64,000 bases of DNA from Bettongia penicillata ogilbyi (taxonomy: Eukaryota > Chordata > Mammalia > Diprotodontia > Potoroidae), in assembly GCA_023548195.1 (NCBI GenBank), contig JAJHZJ010000221.1, positions 2,462,001 to 2,526,000 on the forward strand, in the 5' to 3' direction. Of this stretch, positions 1-10,130 are shown piece after piece. Both the position numbers and the translations under genes were made by a program. The notes under the pieces were generated by a model. That model ran no database searches and was not told the origin of the DNA. It was given only the letters and a program-made list of their open reading frames with translations. The stretch's first letter is position 1. Each line of letters starts with the position of its first letter.

Positions 1-94
1 GAAAAAGCCTGAAAAATAATATACATTGTGTACTTTTGGACCTTTTACCTCTGTAAACAGGTGGAATGGATATGTCTTTCTCATATCTATTCTT

Positions 95-613
95 TGAAGC
101 CATACTACTTCTTTGTAATTTTGAAACATTCACTTAATGATTTTTTTGGTCATGCTTCTTAATGGTTTCATTATTATGCTCATTGTGTATATTTTTTTCT
201 TAGCTCTGCTAACTTCATGCAACTCTTTTCATGTTTCACTATATTCATCATATGTGATTTCTTACAGCGTAGTGATATTCCAGTACATTCATGTCATTGA
301 TTTGTTTAGTCATTCCCCAGTTGATGGGCATCTACTTTATTTTCCATTCTTTGCTTTCTCAAGAACTGCTATTTTTAATATTTTGGTATTTGTGAGGACT
401 TTCTTCTTGTCAGTGGCCTTGGGGTGTGAATAGTAGTGGAATATGGATGGAAGAATATAGACATTTTAATCACTTCATTTGTATAATCCAAATTGTTATA
501 AAAATTATTATATTGACTCACAGCTTCATTATAATACATATGAATATGCTTCTCATTTCACAACTTCTCTGACACTGACTTTCTTACCTTTTAATATCTT
601 TGCCAATTTGCCT
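95..613 (-). mobile_element. Old L1 fragment (3' part of ORF2 and flank), minus strand
   Basis: The + strand shows the antisense of the L1 ORF2 C-terminal region. CATTCCCCAGTTGATGGGCA at 311-330 is also found, with small changes, at 13,342 inside a clearer L1. The tail TATCTTTGCCAATTTGCC at about 596-613 matches the marsupial L1 antisense consensus I remember. The copy is heavily mutated and has no usable frame. Confidence 0.7.
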
Positions 614-629
614 GTCTGCATTTTTAGCA

Positions 630-652
630 CAAATTTATTTTCATTTGTTTAG
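630..652 (+). promoter_or_regulatory. 3' splice acceptor of the WDR70 exon
   Basis: A T-rich tract ending in TTTGTTTAG directly precedes the open WD-repeat exon. The tract is interrupted by AAA and is only moderately pyrimidine-rich. Upstream sequence to about 613 is L1-derived, so the acceptor uses a short stretch of original intron. Confidence 0.8.
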
Positions 653-729
653 GGTCACACGGCAATGCTTAATACTGGCTGCTGGCATCCCAAAATAAAG
701 GAAGAATTTTTGACTTGTTCAAATGATGG
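653..729 (+). CDS. WDR70: Internal coding exon of WDR70 (WD-repeat protein 70)
   Basis: The 77-bp segment is bounded by a pyrimidine-rich acceptor ending TTTGTTTAG and a donor GTGAGT at 730. Read from its first base it is open for 25 codons plus two bases and contains GHTAML, CWHPKIK and TCSNDG. This is the start of a WD-repeat blade (GH, W, then SND before the strand-c tryptophan that would lie in the next exon), and I recognise the order as vertebrate WDR70. WDR70 is a nuclear WD40 beta-propeller protein linked to chromatin and DNA-damage responses. The exon enters in phase 0 and leaves in phase 2 (the last codon is GG plus one base of the next exon). No stop or frameshift is seen. The assignment is by remembered similarity; a paralogous WD protein is unlikely because of the WHPKIK stretch. 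Confidence 0.88.
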
Positions 730-967
730 GTGAGTATTCTTAAAGTGAGACATGCACTAAAGTATTTCAAGATTTTCGTTAATTTATGTTTTAAGTTGAT
801 ATTTACCTTTTTAAAAAACAAGCTAAACTCGATTTATAGTTTTTATATACAATAATTTATTTTTGTTTGTGTTTCTATCTATTTGCTAGTGAATGTTGAC
901 TTTGTAATTAAAATGTTACTTTGTTATTTTAGTAAAGAGGTCTAGAAATAATATTGGTAGTGACTGA

Positions 968-1100
968 GAAAACAGTCATTCAAACAAGTATTTCTGAAAC
1001 TCATGCTAAATACTATGTATGCTAAGAGCTGGGGATGCACAAGCAAAAGTGAAATAATGACTTCCTTCAAGGAGCTTAAATTTTCCATGGTTTTCTTCTT
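968..1100 (-). mobile_element. LINE-2 3'-end fragment, minus strand
   Basis: It reads as the reverse complement of the L2 3' end: a degenerate 'CTACTATGTGCCAGGCACTG' core, then GAGCTGGGGATGCA and CAAGGAGCTTA. It is old and diverged. The stretch from 1,130 to 1,500 may hold more of the same element but is too decayed to call. Confidence 0.55.
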
Positions 1101-1514
1101 TTGCTTTTTGTATTTTAACAAATAGAAATGTGTGGTTATACAAACAGGAAAAAATACTGTGAAGAAAGATATAATGTAAATTCCATTAGGATTTGTAAAG
1201 GGAACTGAGTGGATAAAAAGATGAGTATTGTGATATGAGAATCTTGAGTGTCTGAAGATTTCAGATGTTCTTTGTCATAACATGCTGACAGGGCTTTGAG
1301 TATAGGCCTGGTGGGGGCAAGGTGGACATGTAGCCTAGATAATGTTGGCATATGAGGGAGGGATCCCTTTCTAGCTAGATGATACAACTGGAGGAAGTGA
1401 CATTGGTGCCAGCTTTGAAAATTGAAAAGAGAATTTTAGTTATAAAGAATAAAATGAACCAAAGTCAAAGGGTGCCATATATTTTCAGGATATAGAAAAA
1501 AATCTAGTTTGACT

Positions 1515-1735
1515 AGAGCAGAGGTTGTTAAACTTTTTTATGTCATGGCATGTTTTAGCAACCTGACAAAGTCTATGAACCCTTCCTCATAAGGATGTTT
1601 TAAATATATAAGATAAAAGATAAATATATAAGCTAAAAGTATCATAAAGGAAGTCTATCATATTGAAATACAGTTGTCAAGATATTAAAGAAGCAAGTTT
1701 GCAGATCCTGGGTTAAGTACTCCTAGGTTAGATAG
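1515..1735. mobile_element. hAT-like non-autonomous DNA transposon (MITE)
   Basis: The segment starts with a degenerate form of GGGGTTCTTAACCT followed by TTATGTCATGG. It ends with GATCCTGGGTTAAGTACTCCT, the inverted form of the start. The middle (ATTGAAATACAGTTGTCAAGATATTAAA) is shared with 35,228-35,415. Both match a common mammalian palindromic MITE; the exact family name is not certain. Confidence 0.6.
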
Positions 1736-1847
1736 AGCTAGAGTGCATGTGGAGTAGTATAAGATAATGCTGGAACAATAAATTGATGTCAAATTGTGAA
1801 GGTCCTTTGAATCACAGGCTAAGTAAGGTATTTGGACTGACTGAGTA

Positions 1848-2750
1848 AACTAGTGAGTGAACAAAGGAAGGAAGGAATGAAAAAATGTTTTATTAAGTGC
1901 TCACAGAATGCCAGGAACTCTACTAATCATTGGGTTACAAATACAAAGGCAAACATCAACCCTGCTCTCAAAGAGCTTACGTTGCAAGAGCGGGAGGCAA
2001 CACATAGGAGAGTGGTGGCCAGGGAGGAACTTTTGGTTTGGAAAGCAGAGCAGATTGACACATCTTTTCTAGCTGCAATGACTGGTAAAGTTGATTTGAT
2101 TTCAGAACTAGGAAGTTGGGATGAGAATAGAGCTGGCTTTTCATGTTGTGGCAAGGTAGAATATGAGAAGATGTATAAGGTATAAATTGAAGCATGGCTG
2201 GGGCTAATCTAAACAGAGTGGACCGTTATTGAGGTATTTACCCATCAGTACAGCAGGCTCCAGGGCAGTAGTTACTAAGTGAAAAGACTGATTTCTAGTT
2301 TAGGGAGAAGATGACTGGGGAGTACAATGATTAGGGAACTTTAGAAGATATTTTTATACTAAAAGTCACATCATCCAAGATTTGTATTATGATGGTTAAT
2401 TTGATAGCAGTGTTTATGCAGAAGGAAACATTGACTAGGTGCCTATTGCAATGGTTCAGGTAAGAAACAAGGATATGACCTGGGGTGACGGCCATGAGAG
2501 CTGATGTAAGGATAGCAGACTAGACTAGAGAGATTCACACGTCCAGTGAACTGTTGGAATGATGGTTCTGAAGCGCAGGAGGATGGTTGAGATTGGAGTA
2601 AGGGATCTGAGTCATCCAGGTAGCAAAGATACTTAACATGGGAACTGGAGAGATTATGAAGGAACAACTGCATGAATAGAGGCTGACAGAGAACCCTGAT
2701 AATCAAAGTAAAGGGAGGAGAGTGTCTAGAAGGAAGAAGATGAATGATCG
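1848..2750 (-). mobile_element. LINE-2 fragment, minus strand
   Basis: It begins with TTTTATTAAGTGCTCACAGAATGCCAGG and GGGTTACAAATACAAAGGCAAA, the antisense L2 3' end. It ends near 2,450-2,750 with antisense ORF2 3' sequence (CTATTGCAATGGTTCAGGTAAGA). The middle is poorly conserved. The short open frames on either strand here are chance products. Confidence 0.65.
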
Positions 2751-3760
2751 TTTTTGTCAAGTGTTGCAGAGATGTAGAGAATCAGGACTGATAAAGCTAT
2801 TGGGTGTGGTGATTATTTGAGGGACTGAAATGTTCATGTTCTGCAAGGCATTTTTTCCGTTTGATTGTGTAACATTTACAGTGCTGAAATTTCTAGTGCT
2901 TTCTTTTAGAGGGACATGAGTGATTATTAAACAAAATGGGAAACCATGGAAGGATTACTGGCTTCATTGGGGGAGAAAATAAGACATTGGCATGAAATCT
3001 ATTAAATGTAAAATGCTTTAGAGGAAGGATAGTTCTTGAAATAAGTGATCGATCTTTTTAATTCTTACATTTTCAGAAGTTCTTTCTTTATAAAGGAATA
3101 CATTAAAGCACAGCTTTAGGGCTAGTATTATATGTAAATGAAGAAAGCACAACTTACTTACAATGCATCTTTAGAATTTTAAAGTTAGAGGGATTAATAA
3201 AATTTTGACATTTAAAAGAGGTAGGCTTCATTTACATGGAAAATCCTTTTGTGGAACACAGGTCCACCCTTTTCTGACGGTGCTCGATAAGTGAAGCTGT
3301 AAATAAATTGTTGTCCATTGCTCATTAAGTTAATTTTGATCCTTTTGAACCATAGGAGATTGAAGCTAGACTTGAAATCATTTTCTTTTGAGTGATTTCA
3401 AGAACAAAAGTGGAAATTATCTCAATAAAGGCTGTTTTGTACTTTTGGGAGTGAAAGGGGAGAATTCACAGAGTCAAAGAAGGAAGTAAAGTATTTAATG
3501 AGAACAGACTTCTTTATTGAAGGGCCACAAGATCAGGACTAGCAGGACAGTCTGGAAAGCCAGGCAGTGCCTCGATGAGAAGAACGAGTAGAGAAGCCAG
3601 TGAGAAGGGTGACTTGGTGCTGGGGAGTATGTTCTTCAGGCGATTAGAGCCTGTTATGATGGATGTTTTGAATTCATAAAGCAGTTGAATCTCCTTGGGC
3701 CACTGGAATTTTTCCATTTGTGCTGAGCAGATCGTTAAGATTTAATGTATTACTCTGGGA
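2751..3760. other. Intron, no recognised repeat or gene
   Basis: I recognise nothing in this stretch apart from a short minus-strand open frame of 67 codons at 3,514-3,717, discussed under findings. It is AT-rich and unlike the neighbouring SINE. Confidence 0.5.
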
Positions 3761-3775
3761 AAGTCTGGCTTACAT

Positions 3776-4033
3776 TTGTTGTTACTGTTGAGTTGTTCAG
3801 TTGTGTCCAAGTCTTCGTGACCCTACTTGGAGTTTTCTTGGCAAAGATACCAGAGTGGTTTGCTATGCCCTTCTCCAGCTCATTTTATAGATGAGGAAAC
3901 TGAGGCAGACAGGGTAAGTGACCTGTCCAGGGTCACACAGCTAAGTGTCTGGGGCTGGATTTGAACTCATGAAAATTGAATCTTCCTGGTTCCAAGCCCA
4001 GCGCTCTATCCACTGCTCCACCTAGCTGCCCCA
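3776..4033 (-). mobile_element. MAR1-like CORE-SINE (tRNA head, RTE tail), minus strand
   Basis: On the minus strand this is a tRNA-derived head (GGGGCAGCTAGGTGGAGCAG), the CORE box (CTGTGTGACCCTGGACAGG) and a tail with 'GTCACGAAGACTTGGACACA'. An imperfect 12-bp flank repeat, TCTGGCTTACAT (3,764) against TCTGGGCTACAT (4,034), looks like the target-site duplication. Confidence 0.85.
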
Positions 4034-4045
4034 TCTGGGCTACAT

Positions 4046-5425
4046 GGTTAATTGCTTTTTGAATGAATGAAGACATGATCAGCCATTGGTAGTTTAAAAT
4101 CAAGGACCACTTTAAAATTTCATTGCTATTTTCACATTTGCTAAAATTCTGTAATAATATTGCATTTCTTATTGTTAGTATTACTGCAAGAGGTTGGTTG
4201 ACACTTATGAATACAGGTAATAAAAAAAAAATTATTCAAACCATCCGTTATCTGGAAGATTTCTTACCACACTTGTGGGGGTATTTCCATGTTAGCAAAC
4301 AGGAGGTCTGAGTGATATTAAATTCTTTAGCAGCAGGTGTTCTCTGTCCCTTGTCTCATTTTTTTCTGTTTCTTAAACAGAATTACAGCCAGCCTTGAAA
4401 TTTAGCAGTCCTTCACTTTGTGATTTGTCATTATAGCCAGGACCAAGGATACTTTTTACATCTGGTTTATTTAAGAAAATCCCTTTCTTAATTCATACTT
4501 CTAACCTTTCCTCCACTATCAGCCTTCCTTTCCCAGTTCAACTTTAAAATGTATCTCTGAGTCTAGTAACTACTCTCTGCTGGGAATGTCACAGTAAATC
4601 ACTTAGCATACACTTTGGTCCTGCTGGTGGTCAAATCATATTTGTGATTATTTTATTAGGTAATGGGTTGGTGCTGGTTTTTCCAGTGTCAGACTTATTT
4701 ATTTACTTTTGAGGTTGCAGTTCCCAATATTATGGTAAGTCATTATTTGCTTGAAATAGAATAACAACAGAATTGTGTTTCTTAAAAACAACAGTATGAT
4801 AGGAGTTGTATTCAGTTATGACTTTTTGTTTATCAGTGATTTATAAACATAACAAAGAAATGGAGTAATAACAATTCAGGTCAGCTACATTTAATAAGGT
4901 TTGATCTGTATAAATATTAGCACATCAAATTAATTATATACTACACACAAATTGTTTTGAAATGAGCCATTTCAGCAGTCCCTTACCAGTCTCTGTCTTC
5001 CTTCCTGGCTGCCATATAGGTTGCATAAGGTCATCCAATTTTTCTTTCTTTGTGTTTTGCCTCATTTTATTACCTTTCCTACTGTTAAATGTAAATATAT
5101 CTTTAAGTTAAAAGCACACCTAATTTTAAAATATAAATAAAAATGAATAATATAAAGAAATCTTTAAGCCAAAAGAGTACTCCTTATTTTTAAAAGGATG
5201 GTAAACTTTCCTTAAGCATATCAGAAGTGTAGTATTGTACAATTGTAATTTTGCTTTCTTCCTAAGGTTTTTTAAAGAAGAATAAATGAAAAGAAATTGA
5301 TACCTACAAAGAGCAGAATTGTTCAATAAAACTTATTTTAGTATATTTTATTTCAAAAGCAAAAACAAAGGCTTTTTTTTCAAATAAGACGTCTTTTTTC
5401 TTTCTTCTCTATTATCAATGATAAT
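4046..5425. other. AT-rich intron, no recognised feature
   Basis: No repeat family or coding signal was recognised. A run of A at 4,221-4,229 and several short AT-rich tracts are present. The 60-66 codon open frames here lack coding character. Confidence 0.5.
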
Positions 5426-5431
5426 ATCCAG

Positions 5432-6400
5432 TTAATAAACATTTAATGAGCATGTGGTGTCAGACAATGTGCTCAGTTCTGAGGTATAGAGACAAGAATG
5501 AAAAAACCTGTGTCTTCAAGGACCTTATGTAATGTAAGGATTTGGTATGATTAAGTGTCAGTCACATCCACAGTCCTGTACTAGGTAAGAGAGATAATAG
5601 TTAAGAAGCTTTGGTGTCGTGGACCTTACAGTAGTAGGGGTACAAGATCAATGCAGAAAGCTCTTATGTACAGTATTATCCGTTTTAGAGAGCTAGAAAG
5701 CAAAGTACCATGTGAAAGATGAGGATGTAAAATTCTTGCACTGGAGGAGTAGTGGTGTGGGAAGGCTTTCTATTGTTTCTGGCATTTGAGTTGGCTTCTA
5801 AAGGATTGGTAGGAATTTAACAGGTAGAGGAGTCTATTCAAGGGTTGGGAAACATCTTGCTCAAAGATATTAGAATATAGGGCATATCTTGCAGGGAAAG
5901 AGTGCCTTCTGTACAATGTGTGGATGCAAGTAATTAATATGAGATAAGCCTAAATATGGCCAGTGATTAATGAGACTGGAGATGCTGAGTGTTGCTAACT
6001 TGTGTGAATGGCCTTGAATTCCAAACAGAAAATTGAATTTTATTTGATGTTACCACCTGACCAATGGGTAAGAAAATGACATGCCCAGACAGTAAGTCCA
6101 TGAATTTAGAATTAGAAAGTACCTTAGATATCATAAGTTATGTGACCTCATTTTGCAGCAGAAGAAACAGGCCCATAGAGCTTAAGTGATGTGCCCAGAA
6201 TTACACAGGTACTAATGGGATTTAAGCTCTGTTTCTCTGACTCTAAATTTCTCTTTGCACCATAACTTCTTTAAAATTATGTATTAAGAAAAATTGTTTT
6301 GGCAGTGATATGAAGGATAGATAGGAATAAGTAAGAGGAAGACAGTATATTCAGAAGGGACTGTAAGGAAACTGATGTAAAAACTAAGTGCATGGTAATT
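5432..6400 (-). mobile_element. LINE-2, minus strand, interrupted by a MIR-type SINE
   Basis: The antisense L2 3' end (AATAAACATTTAATGAGCATGTGG, GAGACAAGAATGAAAAAACC) is followed by antisense ORF2 sequence (AATTCCAAACAGAAAATTGAATTTTATTTGAT, then GGGTAAGAAAATGACATGCCCAGAC). It resumes after 6,283 with TTTTGGCAGTGATATGAAGGATAGA. The order matches one L2 copy split by the insertion at 6,092-6,283. Confidence 0.65.
6092..6283 (-). mobile_element. MIR-type CORE-SINE, minus strand, nested in L2
   Basis: The antisense features are GAATTTAGAATTAGAAAGTACC, CTCATTTTGCAGCAGAAGAAAC, the CORE box as AAGTGATGTGCCCAGAATTACACAG, and the tRNA end CTCTGACTCTAAATTTC. It sits between two consecutive pieces of the same L2. 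Confidence 0.7.
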
Positions 6401-6471
6401 TGAGTTTGCATTAGGGTAGTATATTAGTATATTATTAGTCAGTATAAATAGGAGAGGGGATACTTTGGTTG

Positions 6472-6835
6472 TTTTTTTTTTTTTTTTTTACAGTTACTGA
6501 GACAATAGAATCAAAAGAAACCTAACTTTTTGAATGTGAGATACTAGAAAGTTATGGGAAAAAATTGTGAGTTTGATTTTGTGTATGTTAGGGGGTGTTG
6601 AGGGAGTTCTTTGATAGGAGAGTGGGGATTCCAGAGGAAATGGGAATGAGTGAAGAGATGAGAATGGAGAGTAACAGGGAGAATTGAGGCAAGGGTTTGG
6701 GAAGTGATAAGATGAACAGCATGTACTTTCATGTATAGGTGATGAAACGGCATGACTGGCTGGAGTTAGTATGTTCCTTATACAGAAGTGAACTAATAAA
6801 GTTGATATAAAAGTTTTTTTTCCCATTCTACCACT
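6472..6835. other. 18-bp T-run followed by purine-rich unclassified sequence
   Basis: A run of 18 T at 6,472-6,489 precedes about 340 bp of G/A-rich + strand sequence. A T-run on this side would fit the A-tail of a minus-strand retrotransposed sequence, but I recognise no source. The 110-codon minus-strand frame (6,494-6,826) is low in complexity (P, S, L, H) and probably results from purine richness. Confidence 0.35.
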
Positions 6836-6839
6836 CCCC

Positions 6840-7110
6840 TTCTTATCCTAGGTGCATTAATTTTGCCCCTCTACACTTTTGCTTTGTAGGGTTTTTATCA
6901 TAAAAGGTGCTGTATTTTGTCAAAGTCTTTTTCTGCATTTATTGAAATGTTAATGTGTTTTTGGATGTTTCGGTTTTTAATATGATTAGCAGTGTTGATT
7001 GTTTTCTTAATGTGAACTGTCTTTATGTCTTTGGTATTGTGTAGTTCTTCAGTAGCTTTAGAAGTTCAGCTATGATAGCTATGATAGGAAATTTGTTAAT
7101 TTTAGGAATA
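6840..7110 (-). mobile_element. L1 ORF2 fragment (reverse transcriptase region), minus strand
   Basis: TTTGTCAAAGTCTTTTTCTGCATTTATTGA and the following TTAATGTGTTTTTGG are the well-known antisense of the mammalian L1 ORF2 reverse-transcriptase segment. The copy is old, with indels. Confidence 0.75.
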
Positions 7111-8140
7111 TTTAATTTTTTTTTACAAGTAGTACGACCTTAAAATCTACTAGCCATAAGACATAGTTAACCTTCTGGTGTCTGATGACACCTTTAAAAT
7201 AGGAGTTAATGGCTTTTTATTTCACTTATGACAAATGAAATATCATATAGATTGAGGAATTCTGTGGTCATCAACAGGAATATTACTTTTAAAAAGTATA
7301 TCCTTGGCTAAAGTAGAGTGTTGATGCTTTTTAGAAATTTTTCCAAATATGGTTTTAAAAGGTATCTTTTAATCTTTCTTTACCCCATGAAATACAATTT
7401 ATTTGCATAAAATTAGCAAAATCCAGGAAGAGTTTTGCTTTGATCCACTGCCTTCAGTACTTGATTCACACCTGCAGCTTCAAGGTGGTTCATGTATACC
7501 ATCTGTTCATACACTCCATTAGCTTTTTGCTCTTAAATGGTAGGTAGTAGCTACTCCTAAAACTAGCACCTCTGCTTTTTTTCTGGATTTTCACTGCCTT
7601 CCTCTTCATGGAATATGTATATTTTTATAAAATCCCTCAAGAGAATCTCCATTGCCCAATTTTTTTAGTTTTTCAAAGCAGTGAGGACCCCAAAAAGTTT
7701 GCATGTACTGGGGACTGGAGAGGGCCTTTCTCTTATTATTGAGTTCTTAGTCTTGATTCCAACACTCTTGAATAAAGTGGTCATTAATGGTTTAAAGGAG
7801 TACAGGGAAAGGTAGTATTCTTTCCCTTATTCTTAAGTGTAATTGCTTTGGAAATATATTTTCTAAAAAAGTATCAATAGTAAAATAGGATTCATTTTAT
7901 AAATATCTGACATACACACACTTTTTTCATGAACATGCTGATTGCGTGTAGGTAAGGTATCATCAGTACACCAGAAATAGGCAGTTTGCCATGTAAAGGA
8001 AGGGTGTGTAGAAGTTGGAAATTAGAGTATTAGGTAAGGCAAAAAGAATGTAATTACAACTATGAACATGTGAATTGACTTTATCACTAATTTTGAATCA
8101 GAAGTGCTTATAAACTGTTTGAAGAAGAGAAAGAATATTA
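7111..8140. other. Intron, no recognised feature
   Basis: AT-rich sequence without a recognised repeat, splice-bounded open frame or RNA structure. Confidence 0.5.
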
Positions 8141-8142
8141 TC

Positions 8143-8400
8143 ACTTGAATGAATAAAACGTTTATTAAGTGTTCATTCTTGTTGTTGAGTTGTGGTCCCA
8201 TGGACACTTACATGGTACTCTCTATCCATCTCATCCTCTCCTGTTCCCTTCTCCTTTTGCCTTCAATCTTTTCCATTATCAGGGAAAGTGCCCACTAAGA
8301 ACAAAGCCCTCTGCTAAGCTCTGGGCACACAAACAGAAAAGTAGGACAAGATTACTCTCCCTGCGCTCATGGGAGACAATATATTTGAGAAGTTTCAGCT
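8143..8400 (-). mobile_element. LINE-2 3' end, minus strand, split by an RTE/BovB-like piece
   Basis: L2 antisense GAATGAATAAAACGTTTATTAAGTG stops at about 8,172 and resumes at about 8,289 with GTGCCCACTAAGAACAAAGCC and CTAAGCTCTGGGCACACAAAC. The intervening 8,180-8,288 (CCCATGGACACTTACATGG, CATCTCATCCTCTCCTGTTCC, TTTGCCTTCAATCTTTTCC) resembles the antisense 3' region of BovB/RTE LINEs. Confidence 0.6.
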
Positions 8401-8599
8401 ACAAGTCAGATCTAAGAGTCCCATGGTCCTTAGACTGTAGAAGCAAAACAGATGGTGATGCCTCTTCTTTAATGCCATTTCTACTGATAAATGATATTTT
8501 CTGATACTGAACCATTTGGTAAGGTTAATGACTGGTGAAAAGAACTTTCTTTTCTGAATCTTTAATAACTGTGACTGTAGCACCTACAGGAGCAATTGC

Positions 8600-9330
8600 T
8601 TGACTGCATCTCCACAGGGTTTGCCTCCCAGAATGATGGCTGATGAGAATGGGCTAGACTAATGGCGATTATAAGGGCTCTTAGATTCTGGCTCCTGGGC
8701 TGTCTCCATCAGGAAGAGGGGAGGTGGTGGTCAAGGTAGCTGTCAGGATTTGACTCCTTGGCACATTCTGCCTCCAATCTCTTCCTCAGGGTACCTTACG
8801 GCTTCAGAGAGGCTGGCATGCCTGTCTTGTACATGGTAAGGATGGCTGGCTCCTCCTTCACAGTGCCTTTTCCTGCTCTCTGTGAGCACAGATCTGAAAA
8901 CAGAATGGGGGTCTGGGTGGGCGTGCTGCTCCCAGAATTCTTCTGCTTATTGGCCTGCTTGTGGCAAAATTGGTCAGCAGTTGTTGCTAGTGGTGATTGC
9001 TTTCAACAATAATTTCTCCTTCCATTGATGGATGTGAGGGCTGAGTGTTAAGCTGGTCTGGTGGTTTGGGGAAAACTGTCATTCCCAAGTCTCTTGTGTT
9101 CAGGGTCCTGGGATGTCTCCATCAGGGTCAGAGGGGAAATGATGGTCTAGATAATTGTGGTGCTTCGACTTTCATGGTACAAACTGCCTCCTAGCTTTCC
9201 CTCAGGATGCCCTGCTGTGTAAGCTAGCCTGACTCACCTGATCTGTGTGTGGCATTTGATTGGCCATTTCCAAAGATGATTGGCCCCTTTGATGCAGGAA
9301 TTTCACCTTCAGATGGTCTGTGAAATCTGC
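8600..9330. repeat. Degenerate tandem duplication, offset about 413 bp, GC-richer than surroundings
   Basis: TGTCTCCATCAGGAAGAGGGG at 8,701 recurs as TGTCTCCATCAGGGTCAGAGG at 9,114. Downstream pairs also align: GTGGTGGTC/GATGGTC, CTGCCTCCAATCTCTTCCTCAGG/CTGCCTCCTAGCTTTCCCTCAGG, and GGCATGCCTG/GACTCACCTG. No family was recognised; an old LTR or satellite-like element is possible. The 84-codon + frame at 8,758-9,012 lies in the first unit and has no counterpart in the second. Confidence 0.5.
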
Positions 9331-9682
9331 TCTAGGAGCAGAATTAGTAGTCTGGAAGGTGCTGTCCCTTCTAGGGTTCCTATACCTATCTTAAACTGAG
9401 TTCTTAATATTTGAAAAAAAAATTATGAGCTATGTGTTGCCTGGGCAATGATGCAGTAGAAGAATATTATCCTTACTGCTCCAATGCAGAGAACCTCTAT
9501 ATTTGGTCAGAAGGATAGCTCGTAGAGCTAGTTGATCTGAGTACACGTCTTTCACAGCACTTAGAGATGGACAATTAACTCATTTTAGAATTGAAACGGA
9601 GGAAGGAAAAAGTGTGGATTACTTTTGGGAAATTAATGCAATGCTTTTCACAACTTTAACCTTTTCCCTGAAGCAAAGATCC

Positions 9683-10130
9683 TTTTTTTTTTTTTTTTTT
9701 TTTGGTGATGCTGTGTGCCTATGGATCATGTAGTATACAGTCTTCAAAGAATTAAAGGCATAGACCACCCAAAAGAAAATGGAGAGAGGTATTGGGAGAG
9801 TGAATAAACTGCAGCAGAGTACCATGAAGAATTTTATAGTAAAAGGGTTATAAAAGTTATCATCAAAGAGATGTATGACCAGGAGAAGAAATGAACATGT
9901 AAAATGCTAAATTCACAGATCTGGATAAAAAAAATATCTGACTGCCAAAATATCCATATAACCCTATATGTCTATTGATGAACACTCCTTGCACTCCATT
10001 GGTATCATGCTGTGACAAGAGACCTAGAGGAAGACTTCCGACATGGTGGGGGCTCTCTTGTGGAAGATTGACAGGAGTATATGGTAAGGCATCACAGAAG
10101 ATGGAAAAGGGTTGCACTCTTCTCCTTTTG
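9683..10130 (-). pseudogene. Possible A-tailed retrocopy, minus strand, parent unknown
   Basis: A run of 21 T at 9,683-9,703 would be the poly(A) tail of a minus-strand transcript. Immediately upstream on that strand, two overlapping frames are open for 84 codons (10,117-9,863) and about 50 codons (9,825 to the tail). They encode hydrophobic, membrane-segment-like peptides. An ATG in a CACCATGTC context lies at 10,044. The frames are broken by stops. I do not recognise a parent gene, and no target-site duplication was found, so this may be a chance T-run beside AT-rich sequence. Confidence 0.3.

Noticed and set aside
4370..4460. Possible exon after TTTCTTAAACAG at 4,380
   Set aside because: The downstream frame shows no WD-repeat or WDR70-like sequence, and no suitable donor follows at exon distance.
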